This document shows, piece after piece, positions 33,225 through 41,733 of a DNA stretch of 64,000 nt (position 1 is the stretch's first letter; each line of letters opens with the position of its first letter). Source of the stretch: Actinomadura sp. KC345 (GTDB lineage Bacteria; Actinomycetota; Actinomycetes; Streptosporangiales; Streptosporangiaceae); the NCBI RefSeq assembly GCF_004348515.1, contig NZ_SMKH01000005.1, positions 1 to 64,000 of the forward strand, written 5' to 3'. The notes under the pieces were generated by a model. The model worked only from the letters and a program-made list of their open reading frames with translations. It was not told the DNA's origin and did not search any database. The translations under genes and the position numbers were made by a program.

Positions 33225-33485
33225 TCGCAATCCTTACGTCCAGCGTGTGGCCCTCCGCTCCGCTCGGGGGCGCCAGGGCTCCTTGCCACGCAACGAACTT
33301 CGCACCGGACGGCCCCGGCGCGACCCCGCTTATGGCTTCGTTAAGGAAGGGCTGAGCGAGACTTATCCGGCCCTCGCCGGGCCGGGTCCGGGGGAACCGC
33401 CCAGGGAACCGCTCACCTGCGAGAACGGGGGCGGGAAGCCGGAGGGCGGTCCGGCGCCGCGCCGGAGTCCCGGAGCCGGGGGCGG

Positions 33486-34397
33486 TCAGGGGGTTCGGCG
33501 GAGGGGTTCGCCGGATGCGGTGAGGGCGAGGGCCGCGGCGCCGTAGAGGCCGGCGTCGCGGTCCAGGGTGGTGACCGACACGTGCAGGTCGCGCAGGTAG
33601 GACATGCCCGCGCGCTCGGCGATCGTGTCCCGCAGGGGGCCCAGGAGCAGGTCGCCGGCGGCCGCGACGCCGCCGCCGATGACGATGTCGCGGACGTCGA
33701 GGACGGCGGCGGTGTTGAGGATCGCCGTGGCCAGGGCGCAGGCGGCCCGGCGGAAGGCGGCGAGCGGGACCGGCGCGCCGTCGCGGGCGGCGGCGGTCAG
33801 CGCCCGGGCGTCGGGGCGGCCGGTCGCGAGCGTCCAGCCCTGGGAGAGCGCCCAGCGGACCATGCTGGGGCCTCCCGCGATCGTCTCCAGGCAGCCGCGG
33901 GCGCCGCAGACGCAGGCTTCGCCGTCGCGGTCGACGATGACGTGGCCGATGTGCCCGGCGTTGCCCGTGCGGCCCGTCCAGGGGCGGCCGTCGATGACGA
34001 GCCCGCCGCCGACGCCGGTCGACACCACGATGCCGAGCAGCGAGGCGCAGGCGTGGCCGCCGCGCCACCACTCGCCGAGGGCCATGCACTGGGCGTCGCC
34101 CGCGAGGGCGACGGGGACGCCGGGCGCGAAGCGCTGGACGGTCGCCACGAGCGGGAAGTCGCGCCAGCGGGGGATGTTGATCGGGCTGACCGTGCCGGCC
34201 CCCGTGTCGATCGGGCCCGCCGAGCCGATGCCGACGCCGGTCAGGCCGGGTCCGGAGAAGTCGGCGACGAGCCCGCGGAGCGTGGTCGTGGGCGACTGCC
34301 CGACCGGGTGCTCGGCGCGGTCGAGGAGCGTTCCATCCACGTCGAGGCGGGCGATCGCGAACTTGGAACCGCCGATGTCGAGGGCGAGGACGGTCAT
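33486..34397 (-). CDS. ROK-family sugar kinase
   Basis: This 303-residue ROK kinase phosphorylates a hexose with ATP. The N-terminal phosphate loop is LALDIGGSKFA. The motif GHVIVDRDGEACVCGARGCLET gives the ROK zinc site (His plus three Cys), intact here. There is no DNA-binding domain, so it is an enzyme and not a repressor. The ATG overlaps the manA stop (ATGA). Coupling to mannose-6-phosphate isomerase suggests glucose, mannose or fructose as substrate; which of these is not visible. Confidence 0.9.
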   Translation of the reverse strand: MTVLALDIGGSKFAIARLDVDGTLLDRAEHPVGQSPTTTLRGLVADFSGPGLTGVGIGSAGPIDTGAGTVSPINIPRWRDFPLVATVQRFAPGVPVALAGDAQCMALGEWWRGGHACASLLGIVVSTGVGGGLVIDGRPWTGRTGNAGHIGHVIVDRDGEACVCGARGCLETIAGGPSMVRWALSQGWTLATGRPDARALTAAARDGAPVPLAAFRRAACALATAILNTAAVLDVRDIVIGGGVAAAGDLLLGPLRDTIAERAGMSYLRDLHVSVTTLDRDAGLYGAAALALTASGEPLRRTP

Positions 34398-35512
34398 GAG
34401 ATCGCCGGAACCACGAGGTAGAGGACGCCCCTTCCGGTGAGCCGGGCGGCGGGGGCGCCGGCGGGGACGAAGGCGGCTTCGCCGCGGGTGAGCGTCAAGG
34501 TGCGATCTGTCATGAGTCGGGCTTCGCCTTCCAGGCACAGAAGTGTCTGAGGAAGGCCGCTGGGCAGCTCGGCGGGGTCGGTGGTCAGGTCATGCCGGAT
34601 GAGGGTGAATTCATCGGCGTTCGGACGATACCGGACCCCGTCTTCGGGTTCGACCCTGGCGGGGCGGGATGGGACGAACTTCACCACGCGCATCAGTTCC
34701 GGGACGTCGATGTGCTTTCCGGTGAGACCGCAGCGCAGGACGTTGTCGGAATTGGCCATGACCTCGATCGCGAGGCCGCCCAGATAGGAGTGCGGGACGC
34801 CGGCGTCCAGGAAGAGGGCCTGGCCGGGCTCCAGTTCGACATGGTTCAGCAGCAGCGCCGCGAGAATTCCCGGGTCGCCCGGGTGGGCGCGGGCGATGTC
34901 GGCGTAGACGGGAGGCAGGGCCGGTTCGGCGGCGGTCCGGATGTGCCGGGACCCCTCGTCCAGCATTTGCGTGAGGACGGTGCGCAGCGCCCGTTCCGGC
35001 GGCTCGGTTCGCAGAACCGAGATCCAGGGGGCCAGTTCGGGAACGGCGAGGCCGTCGAGCAGGTCGGCGGTTTCGGCGGGGTCGCGGAAGCCGCAGAGAC
35101 CGTGGAAACGGGTGAGGGCGCAGACCATCTCCGGCTTGTGGTAAGGGTCCTTGTAGGTACGGGTGAAATGGTCGGGCGGGACGCCCCTCTCCTGCTCGGC
35201 GGCGAATCCCGCCTCGGCCTGCGCCGTCGTCGGATGCACCTGGAGGGACAGCGCCTTGTCGACCGCCAGGATTTTGAGGAGGTAGGGCAGCGCCGGGCCG
35301 AAGCGCTCCACGCAGGGCCCGCCCAGCATGCCCGCCGGGTCGGCGTCGATGAGGACGTCGAGCGGCGTCCCGTCCACCGACGACGGCGCCGCCGGATGCG
35401 CGCCCGCCCACAGCTCGGCCTGCGGCCGTCCGGTCGGCTCGGTGCCGAGCAGCTCGGGCAGTGCGGTGGCCGACCCCCAGTCGTACGGGCGGATCGGAGT
35501 GGTGAGCGGCAT
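34394..35512 (-). CDS. manA: Mannose-6-phosphate isomerase, class I
   Basis: This zinc-dependent type I phosphomannose isomerase has 372 residues and interconverts mannose 6-phosphate and fructose 6-phosphate in the cytoplasm. Zinc ligands are visible in LQVHPT (Gln and His), HKPEMV (Glu) and LDAGVPHSYLGG (His). The start ATG 35512 fits the family N-terminus TPIRPYDWGS. A TTG at 35548 is also in frame and no ribosome-binding site is well placed for either. It is the first gene of a two-gene operon with the ROK kinase. Confidence 0.92.
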   Translation of the reverse strand: MPLTTPIRPYDWGSATALPELLGTEPTGRPQAELWAGAHPAAPSSVDGTPLDVLIDADPAGMLGGPCVERFGPALPYLLKILAVDKALSLQVHPTTAQAEAGFAAEQERGVPPDHFTRTYKDPYHKPEMVCALTRFHGLCGFRDPAETADLLDGLAVPELAPWISVLRTEPPERALRTVLTQMLDEGSRHIRTAAEPALPPVYADIARAHPGDPGILAALLLNHVELEPGQALFLDAGVPHSYLGGLAIEVMANSDNVLRCGLTGKHIDVPELMRVVKFVPSRPARVEPEDGVRYRPNADEFTLIRHDLTTDPAELPSGLPQTLLCLEGEARLMTDRTLTLTRGEAAFVPAGAPAARLTGRGVLYLVVPAIS

Positions 35513-35668
35513 CGCGCGCAACGATGTGGCCCGTCCCTTCTCGATCAAATGTGTTCAGGGTAAGGGCCGCGAAGACCCCGCGTCGCCCGCCCCCGCGCCG
35601 GCCGGCCGCGCGCCCCGGCGGCGGACGGGTGGAGCCCCTAGGATGAGTCGCCGAGGAGGTGGTGGACC

Positions 35669-35782
35669 GTGGGCAAGCACAACAAGCCTGCGACACGCCC
35701 CTGCCCCGGCTGCAACGGAACCGGCACGAGCACCGCCACCGGCGACAGGTGCAACGTCTGCCGCGGCACCGGCCGCATCTGA
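35669..35782 (+). CDS. 37-residue DnaJ-type zinc-finger peptide
   Basis: This short gene encodes two CxxC pairs of the DnaJ central-domain type: CPGCNGTGTS and CNVCRGTGRI. GAGGAGG lies nine bases before the GTG start, and codon use is normal for this DNA. It would fold around one zinc ion. Such tiny proteins are common in actinobacteria and their partners are unknown. It is monocistronic. The 250 bases after it (35783-36032) show no gene. Confidence 0.72.
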   Translation: MGKHNKPATRPCPGCNGTGTSTATGDRCNVCRGTGRI

Positions 35783-36032
35783 CTCCCCGCCCCGCTCCCG
35801 GACCGTCACCGCTTCGGAGGGCCGGACCCCGCCGACATCCGGCGCGCCCCTCCGGACGGGCCCTTCGGCCCGGGGTGCGGACATCCGATTGGTCCGGCGT
35901 TCGCGGGGGCGATCGACTATGTTGAGGGGACCGGTCTCCGTCCGGACGCGCGGCTTCGCGCGCGCGGCGCGAGGAAGCGGAAGATCTTGAACCGACGGCA
36001 CGGGCGTCCGATTGATGATTGAATCGGGTTCT

Positions 36033-37739
36033 ATGTGGCACTCGTCACAACGGTCTTCTCCGTGGCGGCGGTCGTATCCGCAAGGCGTACCCGGCGATCT
36101 CACCATCCCGGACATCCCCGTCACACAGCTGCTCGACGACGCCGCCGAGCGCTACCCGCGGCGGCCCGCGCTGATCTTCTTCGGCCGGGAGATCTGCTAC
36201 CGCGATCTGCGCGACGCCGTGGACCGGTTCGCCGCCGGCCTCCACCGGCTCGGGGTGCAGCCCGGCGACCGGGTCGCGCTGATCCTGCCGAACTGCCCCC
36301 AGCAGGTCATCGCGTTCTTCGGGGTGCTGCGCAGAGGGGCGATCGCGGTGCAGCACAACCCGCTGTACACCGAGGAGGAGATGCTCCACCAGCTGGCCGA
36401 CTGCGGCGCCCGGGTCGCCGTGGTGCTGGATCGTTCCTACGCCACGGTGAAGGCCGTCCGCTCCAAGCTGCAGTTGGAGCACATCGTGGTGACGTCGATC
36501 GTCGACTTCCTGCCCACGTTCCGGAAGGTCGCCCTGCGGCTCCCGCTGGTGCAGATGCAGCGGCGGCGGGCGGCGATCACCGCGGACGTGCCGGACGACC
36601 CCGACGTCGTCCGGTTCAGGGAGCTGCAGCGGCCGGCGCGGCAGCGGGTGGGCCAGCTGCCGATCGAGCCGTCGCGGCACCTGGCGGCCATCCAGTACAC
36701 CGGCGGGACGGAGGGACGTCCCAAAGGGGCGATGCTGACCCACAGCAACCTCATCGCGAACGCCTGCCAGCAGCACGCGTGGGACCTGTCCGGGTGCCCC
36801 GGGGAGGACGTGACGCTGGCGGTCCTGCCGCTGTTCCACTCGTTCGGGCTGATGAGCTGCCTCATCGCGCCGGTGATGACGGCCGGGGCCGTGGTGCTGC
36901 TCCCCCGCTACGACGGCGACCGGGTGCTCAGGGCGATCCGCAAGTACCGGCCGACGATCTTCCCCGGCGTGCCGACGCTGTACGAGAAGGTGCTCGACAG
37001 CCCCCGGTTCCAGCCGTCCGACCTCGGCTCGCTGCGCATCTACATCTCGGGGGCGATGGGGCTCGGACGGGGCACCGCCGACCGGCTCGGACGGCTGGGC
37101 GCCCGCGGCCTGATCAACTGCTACGGGCTCACCGAGGCGGCCCCGGCCGTCACCGGCAACCCGCTGGACGGCCGGGCCCGGAACGAGACGGTCGGCCTGC
37201 CGCTGCCCATGACCGACGTCGTCATCGTCGACCCGGACGAGCCGACGAAGGTCCGGGCGCCGGGCGAGCCCGGAGAGCTGGTCGTGCGCGGCCCCCAGGT
37301 GTTCGTCGGCTACTGGAACGCGCCGCTCGCCACCGCGCAGGCCCTCTCGAAGGGCTGGCTGCGCACCGGTGACATCGCCGTGATGGACGAGGACGGTTTC
37401 GTCACCATCCTGGAGCGCCTGCGGGACATGATCAAGACCAACGGGTTCACGGTCTCCCCGACCGCGGTGGAGAAGGTCCTGCGCCGCCATCCCGCCGTGC
37501 ACGACTGCGCCGTGGTCGGCGTCCCGGACGCGCGGCGCGGGGAGCGCATCGTCGCGCACGTGGTGGAACACCCCGCCTACCCCTTCTCGGCGGACGAGCT
37601 CCGGCGGCACTGCGAACGCTACCTGTCGCACTACAAGGTGCCGGACGAGTTCCGCCCCCGCACCGACCTTCCCCGCAACATCATCGGCAAGGTCGTCCGG
37701 CAGCGGCTACGCGACGAGGCCGTCAACTCGCCCGCCTAG
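36033..37739 (+). CDS. Long-chain fatty acid-CoA ligase
   Basis: This adenylate-forming acyl-CoA synthetase has about 568 residues and activates a fatty acid with ATP and CoA. The AMP-binding motifs are YTGGTEGRPKGAMLTH, YGLTEAAPAVTG and GWLRTGDIA, and the C-terminal hinge DMIKTNGFTVSP is present. The N-terminal YPQGVPGDLTIPDIPV is typical of bacterial FadD-like enzymes. Starts at 36012 (TTG), 36015 (ATG) and 36033 (ATG) are in frame with no good ribosome-binding site, so the first residues are uncertain. It is a single gene, and the chain-length preference is unknown. Confidence 0.9.
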   Translation: MWHSSQRSSPWRRSYPQGVPGDLTIPDIPVTQLLDDAAERYPRRPALIFFGREICYRDLRDAVDRFAAGLHRLGVQPGDRVALILPNCPQQVIAFFGVLRRGAIAVQHNPLYTEEEMLHQLADCGARVAVVLDRSYATVKAVRSKLQLEHIVVTSIVDFLPTFRKVALRLPLVQMQRRRAAITADVPDDPDVVRFRELQRPARQRVGQLPIEPSRHLAAIQYTGGTEGRPKGAMLTHSNLIANACQQHAWDLSGCPGEDVTLAVLPLFHSFGLMSCLIAPVMTAGAVVLLPRYDGDRVLRAIRKYRPTIFPGVPTLYEKVLDSPRFQPSDLGSLRIYISGAMGLGRGTADRLGRLGARGLINCYGLTEAAPAVTGNPLDGRARNETVGLPLPMTDVVIVDPDEPTKVRAPGEPGELVVRGPQVFVGYWNAPLATAQALSKGWLRTGDIAVMDEDGFVTILERLRDMIKTNGFTVSPTAVEKVLRRHPAVHDCAVVGVPDARRGERIVAHVVEHPAYPFSADELRRHCERYLSHYKVPDEFRPRTDLPRNIIGKVVRQRLRDEAVNSPA

Positions 37740-37781
37740 GCGTCCAGGCGGAGCGTCCGGCACCGGGTGTTTACTGGGCGG

Positions 37782-38714
37782 GTGCAGATCGGGACCGTCC
37801 AGCCGGGTCTTCTCGCCCGGCTCGTTGAGATCGGGCGCGATTCGGCCCGCCTCGCTCCGCCGCTGGCGGCGTCTTCGTCACCGGCACCCGCAGAGCCGGA
37901 GACGTTGTACGACAGGCACGGTGTGCTGGTGGTGCGTGTCGGGGACGTGGTGGTGAAAGCGCACCAGGCCGACCGTGACCACGGGCCACGGTTCCTGGAA
38001 CGGATACGGCTGGCAGGCACCCTGCCGGAGGTCGTCATCGGGCCACTGGGTGAGCCGCGCACCGTGGACGGGCGGACGGTCACGGTCTCGATGTTCGGTG
38101 AGCCGGTTGATCCGCACCGGGATCTCCCCTGGGAGGAAGGCGGGCGGCTTCTGGCGGAACTCCACTCCACGACGGTTCCCGCCGACGCGCCGTCCTGGGG
38201 ACGTCCCGCCCGCGTGGCACGTCTCGTGTCGCGATTGGCGGACGGTCCCGCAGAGGACGAGGTACGGCGGGCCTTCACCACACTCCCCTCCTGGATACGC
38301 GGGGAGGCCGAGGAACCGCACGGAACGGCGGAACACCTCATCCACGGGGACTGGCACCTCGGCCAGATGGTCCGCTCCCAGGACGGGCATTGGCGGCTCA
38401 TCGACATCGAGGACCTCGGCAGAGGCGACCCCGCGTGGGACCTCGCCCGCCCTGCCGCGATCTACTCGGCGGGAGTCCTGCATCCCGACGAGTGGGGCCG
38501 GTTCCTGGGCGCGTACCAGGCGGCGGGCGGTCCGGCCGTTCCCGCCGGCGGCGACCCCTGGACGACCCTGGACATTCCCGCACGAAGTCTTGCGATCCAG
38601 ATCGCCGCCACGTGCGTCATATCCGCCAGAAGGGAAGATCGACCGCTCGACGAGCCGGAGCAGGCGATGGTCGACGCCTGCGCGAGAATATCCGCGGCGG
38701 GGGACGCGGCATGA
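37782..38714 (+). CDS. Aminoglycoside phosphotransferase (APH)-fold kinase
   Basis: This small-molecule kinase of the APH/choline kinase superfamily has 310 residues. The Brenner motif reads HGDWHLGQ, with Gln in place of the usual Asn, and the metal-binding motif reads LIDIEDLGRGDPAWDLA. The N-terminal lobe is short but has VVRVGDVVVKAH, whose Lys probably contacts ATP. GTG 37782 is preferred, and GTG 37767 in frame has the same support. The substrate is unknown. Drug resistance should not be assumed, because most such actinobacterial proteins are uncharacterised. Confidence 0.8.
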   Translation: MQIGTVQPGLLARLVEIGRDSARLAPPLAASSSPAPAEPETLYDRHGVLVVRVGDVVVKAHQADRDHGPRFLERIRLAGTLPEVVIGPLGEPRTVDGRTVTVSMFGEPVDPHRDLPWEEGGRLLAELHSTTVPADAPSWGRPARVARLVSRLADGPAEDEVRRAFTTLPSWIRGEAEEPHGTAEHLIHGDWHLGQMVRSQDGHWRLIDIEDLGRGDPAWDLARPAAIYSAGVLHPDEWGRFLGAYQAAGGPAVPAGGDPWTTLDIPARSLAIQIAATCVISARREDRPLDEPEQAMVDACARISAAGDAA

Positions 38715-38781
38715 CGTGGCGCGAAACCTGCCCTACATTTAGCCTCTACCTGGGGATCCATACCGGAAGGATGACAAGGCG

Positions 38782-39063
38782 ATGCACTGCCCTAAGTGTC
38801 GTGGCGTGATGCGGACCTACACCCGCAGCGGCGTCCACATCGAGCAATGTGACAGCTGCCGGGGCATCTTCCTCGACTACGGCGAGCTTGAGGCCCTGAG
38901 CAACATGGAGTCGCAGTACAGGGCGACGGCCCCGGCGCCTCCGCCCGCGGCGGCGCCGGGCTGGGGAGCCGCCCCCGCACCGGCGGTGCACCACCACCAC
39001 CATGGCGGGCACCGTCCCTACCACCGCCCTCCGGGCGTGTTCCACATGCTCTTCACGACCTGA
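38782..39063 (+). CDS. zf-TFIIB family zinc protein
   Basis: This 93-residue protein has an N-terminal zinc ribbon (CPKCRGVM then CDSCRGIFLDYGEL) of the zf-TFIIB family. A Pro/Ala-rich linker follows, then a His-rich tail with five consecutive His. Proteins of this type are small and mostly uncharacterised, and the His run may add metal binding. GGAAGG lies 11 bases upstream of the ATG. It is convergent with pnkp. Confidence 0.85.
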   Translation: MHCPKCRGVMRTYTRSGVHIEQCDSCRGIFLDYGELEALSNMESQYRATAPAPPPAAAPGWGAAPAPAVHHHHHGGHRPYHRPPGVFHMLFTT

Positions 39064-39094
39064 GCCTCCCGGAGCCGGCCAGGTGGCGGCTTGG

Positions 39095-39132
39095 CGCGGC
39101 CCGCCCCCGGGAAGCCCGGGAGGCGGGCCGCG
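39095..39132. terminator. Strong bidirectional hairpin between zf-TFIIB and pnkp genes
   Basis: Arms CGCGGCCCGCC (39095-39105) and GGCGGGCCGCG (39122-39132) pair perfectly, with an inner CCCGGG pair. Convergent genes end on both sides. No T-run is present. Confidence 0.6.
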
Positions 39133-39181
39133 TGGTCACACGGCTGTGATCACCCGCCTGTGGTCACCCGGCTGTGATCAC
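39133..39181. repeat. 21-bp tandem repeat at the end of pnkp
   Basis: Two 21-base units (39133-39153 and 39161-39181) differ at one position and are spaced 28 bases apart. Each ends in TGTGATCAC, and the second is part of the palindrome CTGTGATCACAG (39172-39183). The pnkp stop codon lies inside the second unit. Confidence 0.7.
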
Positions 39182-41733
39182 AGGCGCGGGTCCACGGGCT
39201 CGGATTCGAGCGCCAGGACGGCGAACACCGCCTGGTGGACCCGCCACACCGGCTCGCCGCCGGTCAGCCGGTCGAGCGCCTCGACGCCGAGCGCGTGCTC
39301 CCGCATCGCCAGCGAGCGCTTGCGGCCGAGCGACCTGCCGCGCAGCCGGTCGAGGTTCTCCGGCTCGGCGTAGTCCGGGCCGTAGATGATGCGCAGATAC
39401 TCCGGTCCCCGGCATTTGACGCCGGGCTGGATCCGCCTGTCCTCAGGGAACGGCCCCAGCGGCTTGACGACCATGCCCTCGCCGCCGGCGGCGGTGAGCT
39501 TCTCCCACCAGTCGGTGGCCGCGGCCTCCGACTGCGCCGAGCCCAGGTCGACGGTCACCGAACCCGTCCGCTGGACGAGCCCGCTGGGGTCGCTCTCCGC
39601 CAGCCGTTCCGCCACGGCCATGTGCCACTCGTGGTCGCGCGCGGTCGCCCAGGCGCGGCCCTCCCCCGCGAGGATCTGGAACGGCGCGAGCCGCAGCCCG
39701 CTGAGGCCGTCCACCGTCCAGCAGTACCGCGCGTAGGCGTCGCGGAAGCGTGACGCGTTCGCGGCGCGCCGGTCGATGCGTTCGCGGAGCGTCCCGAGGT
39801 CGAGACCGCGGCCGACCGCACGCGCGAGGACGTCGGACGCCATCGGCAGCGCGGCGCCGGCCGCCGCCCCGGCCGCCGCGTACTGCGTGCGGATGAGGTC
39901 CATGGCCTTGGCCGACCACGGCATCAGCTCGCTGTCGATGACGAGCCATCCGGTGTCCAGCTCGTCCCAGAGCCCGGCGGCGCCGATCGCGGCGCGGAGC
40001 CGGTCCAGGACCTCCGCCGTGCGGGACGGGTCCCGGAAGAACGACCGTCCCGTGCGGGTGTAGACGGCGCCGGTCGTCCCGTCGGCCACGCCGAAGCGCT
40101 CGGCCGCGACCGCCGCGTCGCGGCACACGACCACCACGGCCCGCGACCCCATGTGCTTCTCCTCGCACACGGCCCGGACGACGCCCCTGTCCCGGTACGC
40201 GGCGAGGGCCTCGGCCGGGTGCTCCAGGTATCCGGGCAGCTGCGACGTCTCCGCGGGGGCCATGGTGGGCGGCAGGTAGACGAGCCAGCGCGGATCCACG
40301 GCGAAGCGGCTCATCACCTCCAGCGCGGCCAGCGCGTTCTCCTCACGAACGGCGACGCGGCCCATCAGGCGGGTCTCGACCCCCTGGTTGCCGAGCACGT
40401 CCTCGATCTTGAGGACCTCGTTCTCCCGGTGCCCGCCCGCGCTGGAATCGGACGCCGCCTCCAGCGGACGCACCGGCTCGTACCAGACCTGCCGGGCGGG
40501 GACGGACGCCAGCTCCCGCTCCGGATAGCGCAGCGCGGTCAGCTTCCCGCCGAACACGACCCCGGTGTCCAGGCAGATCGTGTTGTTGATCCATTCCGCT
40601 TCGGGGACGGGCGTGTGCCCGTACACGACCATGGCCTTGCCCCGGTAGTCGCGGGCCCACGGATACCGGACGGGCAGCCCGTACTCGTCGGTCTCCCCTG
40701 TGGTGTCGCCATAGAGCGCGAACGAGCGGACCCGCCCGGACGCGCGGCCGTGGTAGTCCTCCTTCAGGCCGGCGTGGGCCACGACGAGACGGCCGCCGTC
40801 CAGGACGTAGTGGCTGATGAGGCCGTCCATGAAGCGCAGCGCCTCGTCGCGGAAGTCGTCGGCCACGGCGGAGAGCTGCTCCATCGACTCGGCGAGCCCG
40901 TGCGTGAGGCGCACCCTGCGGCCGCGCAGAGCCCGCACGAGCTTGGCCTCGTGGTTGCCCGAGACGCACAGCGCGTCCCCGGCGGCCACCATGCCCATCA
41001 CGAGGCGCAGGACGCCCGGCGAGTCGGGTCCGCGGTCGACGAGGTCTCCGACGAACACGGCGGTACGGCCGCCGGGGTGGTTCGCCCCGACGGCGAGCCC
41101 CTGCGCGTCGCGGTCGATCTCGTAGCCGAGGCCGGCGAGGAGATCCTCCAGCTCCGCGCGGCAGCCGTGGACGTCGCCGATGACGTCGAACGGCCCGGTC
41201 AGCTCGCGCCTGTCGTTCCACGACTTCTCGTACGTGACCGTCGCGGCGTCGATCTCCTCGACGCCGTTCAGCACGTGGACGCGGCGGAACTCGCGCGCCA
41301 GCGTCCGCATGCCGCGCCGCAGCTCGCGCCGCTGGCGCGGGATCACGTGGGCCGGCAGGTCCCGGTCCGGGCGGGCGGCGTTGCGCTCGGCGGCGACGCT
41401 CTCGGGGACGTCCAGGACGATCGCGGCCGACCGCACGTCGTGGTCCTTGGCGATCTGGAGCAGCGACTGGCGCGCCTTGCTCTGCACGTTCGTCGCGTCC
41501 ACGACCGTGAGGAGGCCGCGCCGCAGCCGCGTCGCCACGATGTAGTGGAGCAGGTCGAACGCGTCGCCGGTCGCGGACTGGTCGTTCTCGTCGTCCGACA
41601 CGACCCCGCGGCAGTAGTCCGAGGACACCACCTGCGTCGGCGTGAAGTGCCTGCGCGCGAAGTGCGACTTGCCCGAGCCGGTCACGCCGACCAGCACGAC
41701 GAGCCCCATGTCCGGCAGCCGGATCTCGGTCAT
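39178..41733 (-). CDS. pnkp: Bacterial polynucleotide kinase-phosphatase-ligase Pnkp
   Basis: This 851-residue RNA-repair enzyme has three catalytic modules in the order known for Clostridium thermocellum Pnkp (870 residues). The 5' kinase has its P-loop at GVTGSGKS (16-23). The binuclear 2',3'-phosphatase has GDVHGC, GDLVDRGPDS and SGNHE. The C-terminal adenylyltransferase/ligase-like module has nucleophile Lys526 in EEKHMG. It heals both ends of a cleaved RNA and, activated by Hen1, seals them. The ATG overlaps the hen1 stop (ATGA), so the two are made together. All catalytic motifs are intact. Confidence 0.95.
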   Translation of the reverse strand: MTEIRLPDMGLVVLVGVTGSGKSHFARRHFTPTQVVSSDYCRGVVSDDENDQSATGDAFDLLHYIVATRLRRGLLTVVDATNVQSKARQSLLQIAKDHDVRSAAIVLDVPESVAAERNAARPDRDLPAHVIPRQRRELRRGMRTLAREFRRVHVLNGVEEIDAATVTYEKSWNDRRELTGPFDVIGDVHGCRAELEDLLAGLGYEIDRDAQGLAVGANHPGGRTAVFVGDLVDRGPDSPGVLRLVMGMVAAGDALCVSGNHEAKLVRALRGRRVRLTHGLAESMEQLSAVADDFRDEALRFMDGLISHYVLDGGRLVVAHAGLKEDYHGRASGRVRSFALYGDTTGETDEYGLPVRYPWARDYRGKAMVVYGHTPVPEAEWINNTICLDTGVVFGGKLTALRYPERELASVPARQVWYEPVRPLEAASDSSAGGHRENEVLKIEDVLGNQGVETRLMGRVAVREENALAALEVMSRFAVDPRWLVYLPPTMAPAETSQLPGYLEHPAEALAAYRDRGVVRAVCEEKHMGSRAVVVVCRDAAVAAERFGVADGTTGAVYTRTGRSFFRDPSRTAEVLDRLRAAIGAAGLWDELDTGWLVIDSELMPWSAKAMDLIRTQYAAAGAAAGAALPMASDVLARAVGRGLDLGTLRERIDRRAANASRFRDAYARYCWTVDGLSGLRLAPFQILAGEGRAWATARDHEWHMAVAERLAESDPSGLVQRTGSVTVDLGSAQSEAAATDWWEKLTAAGGEGMVVKPLGPFPEDRRIQPGVKCRGPEYLRIIYGPDYAEPENLDRLRGRSLGRKRSLAMREHALGVEALDRLTGGEPVWRVHQAVFAVLALESEPVDPRL

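Noticed and set aside
37782-38714. Aminoglycoside resistance gene
   Set aside because: The APH fold is clear, but the Brenner motif is altered and there is no resistance context, so only a generic kinase call is made.
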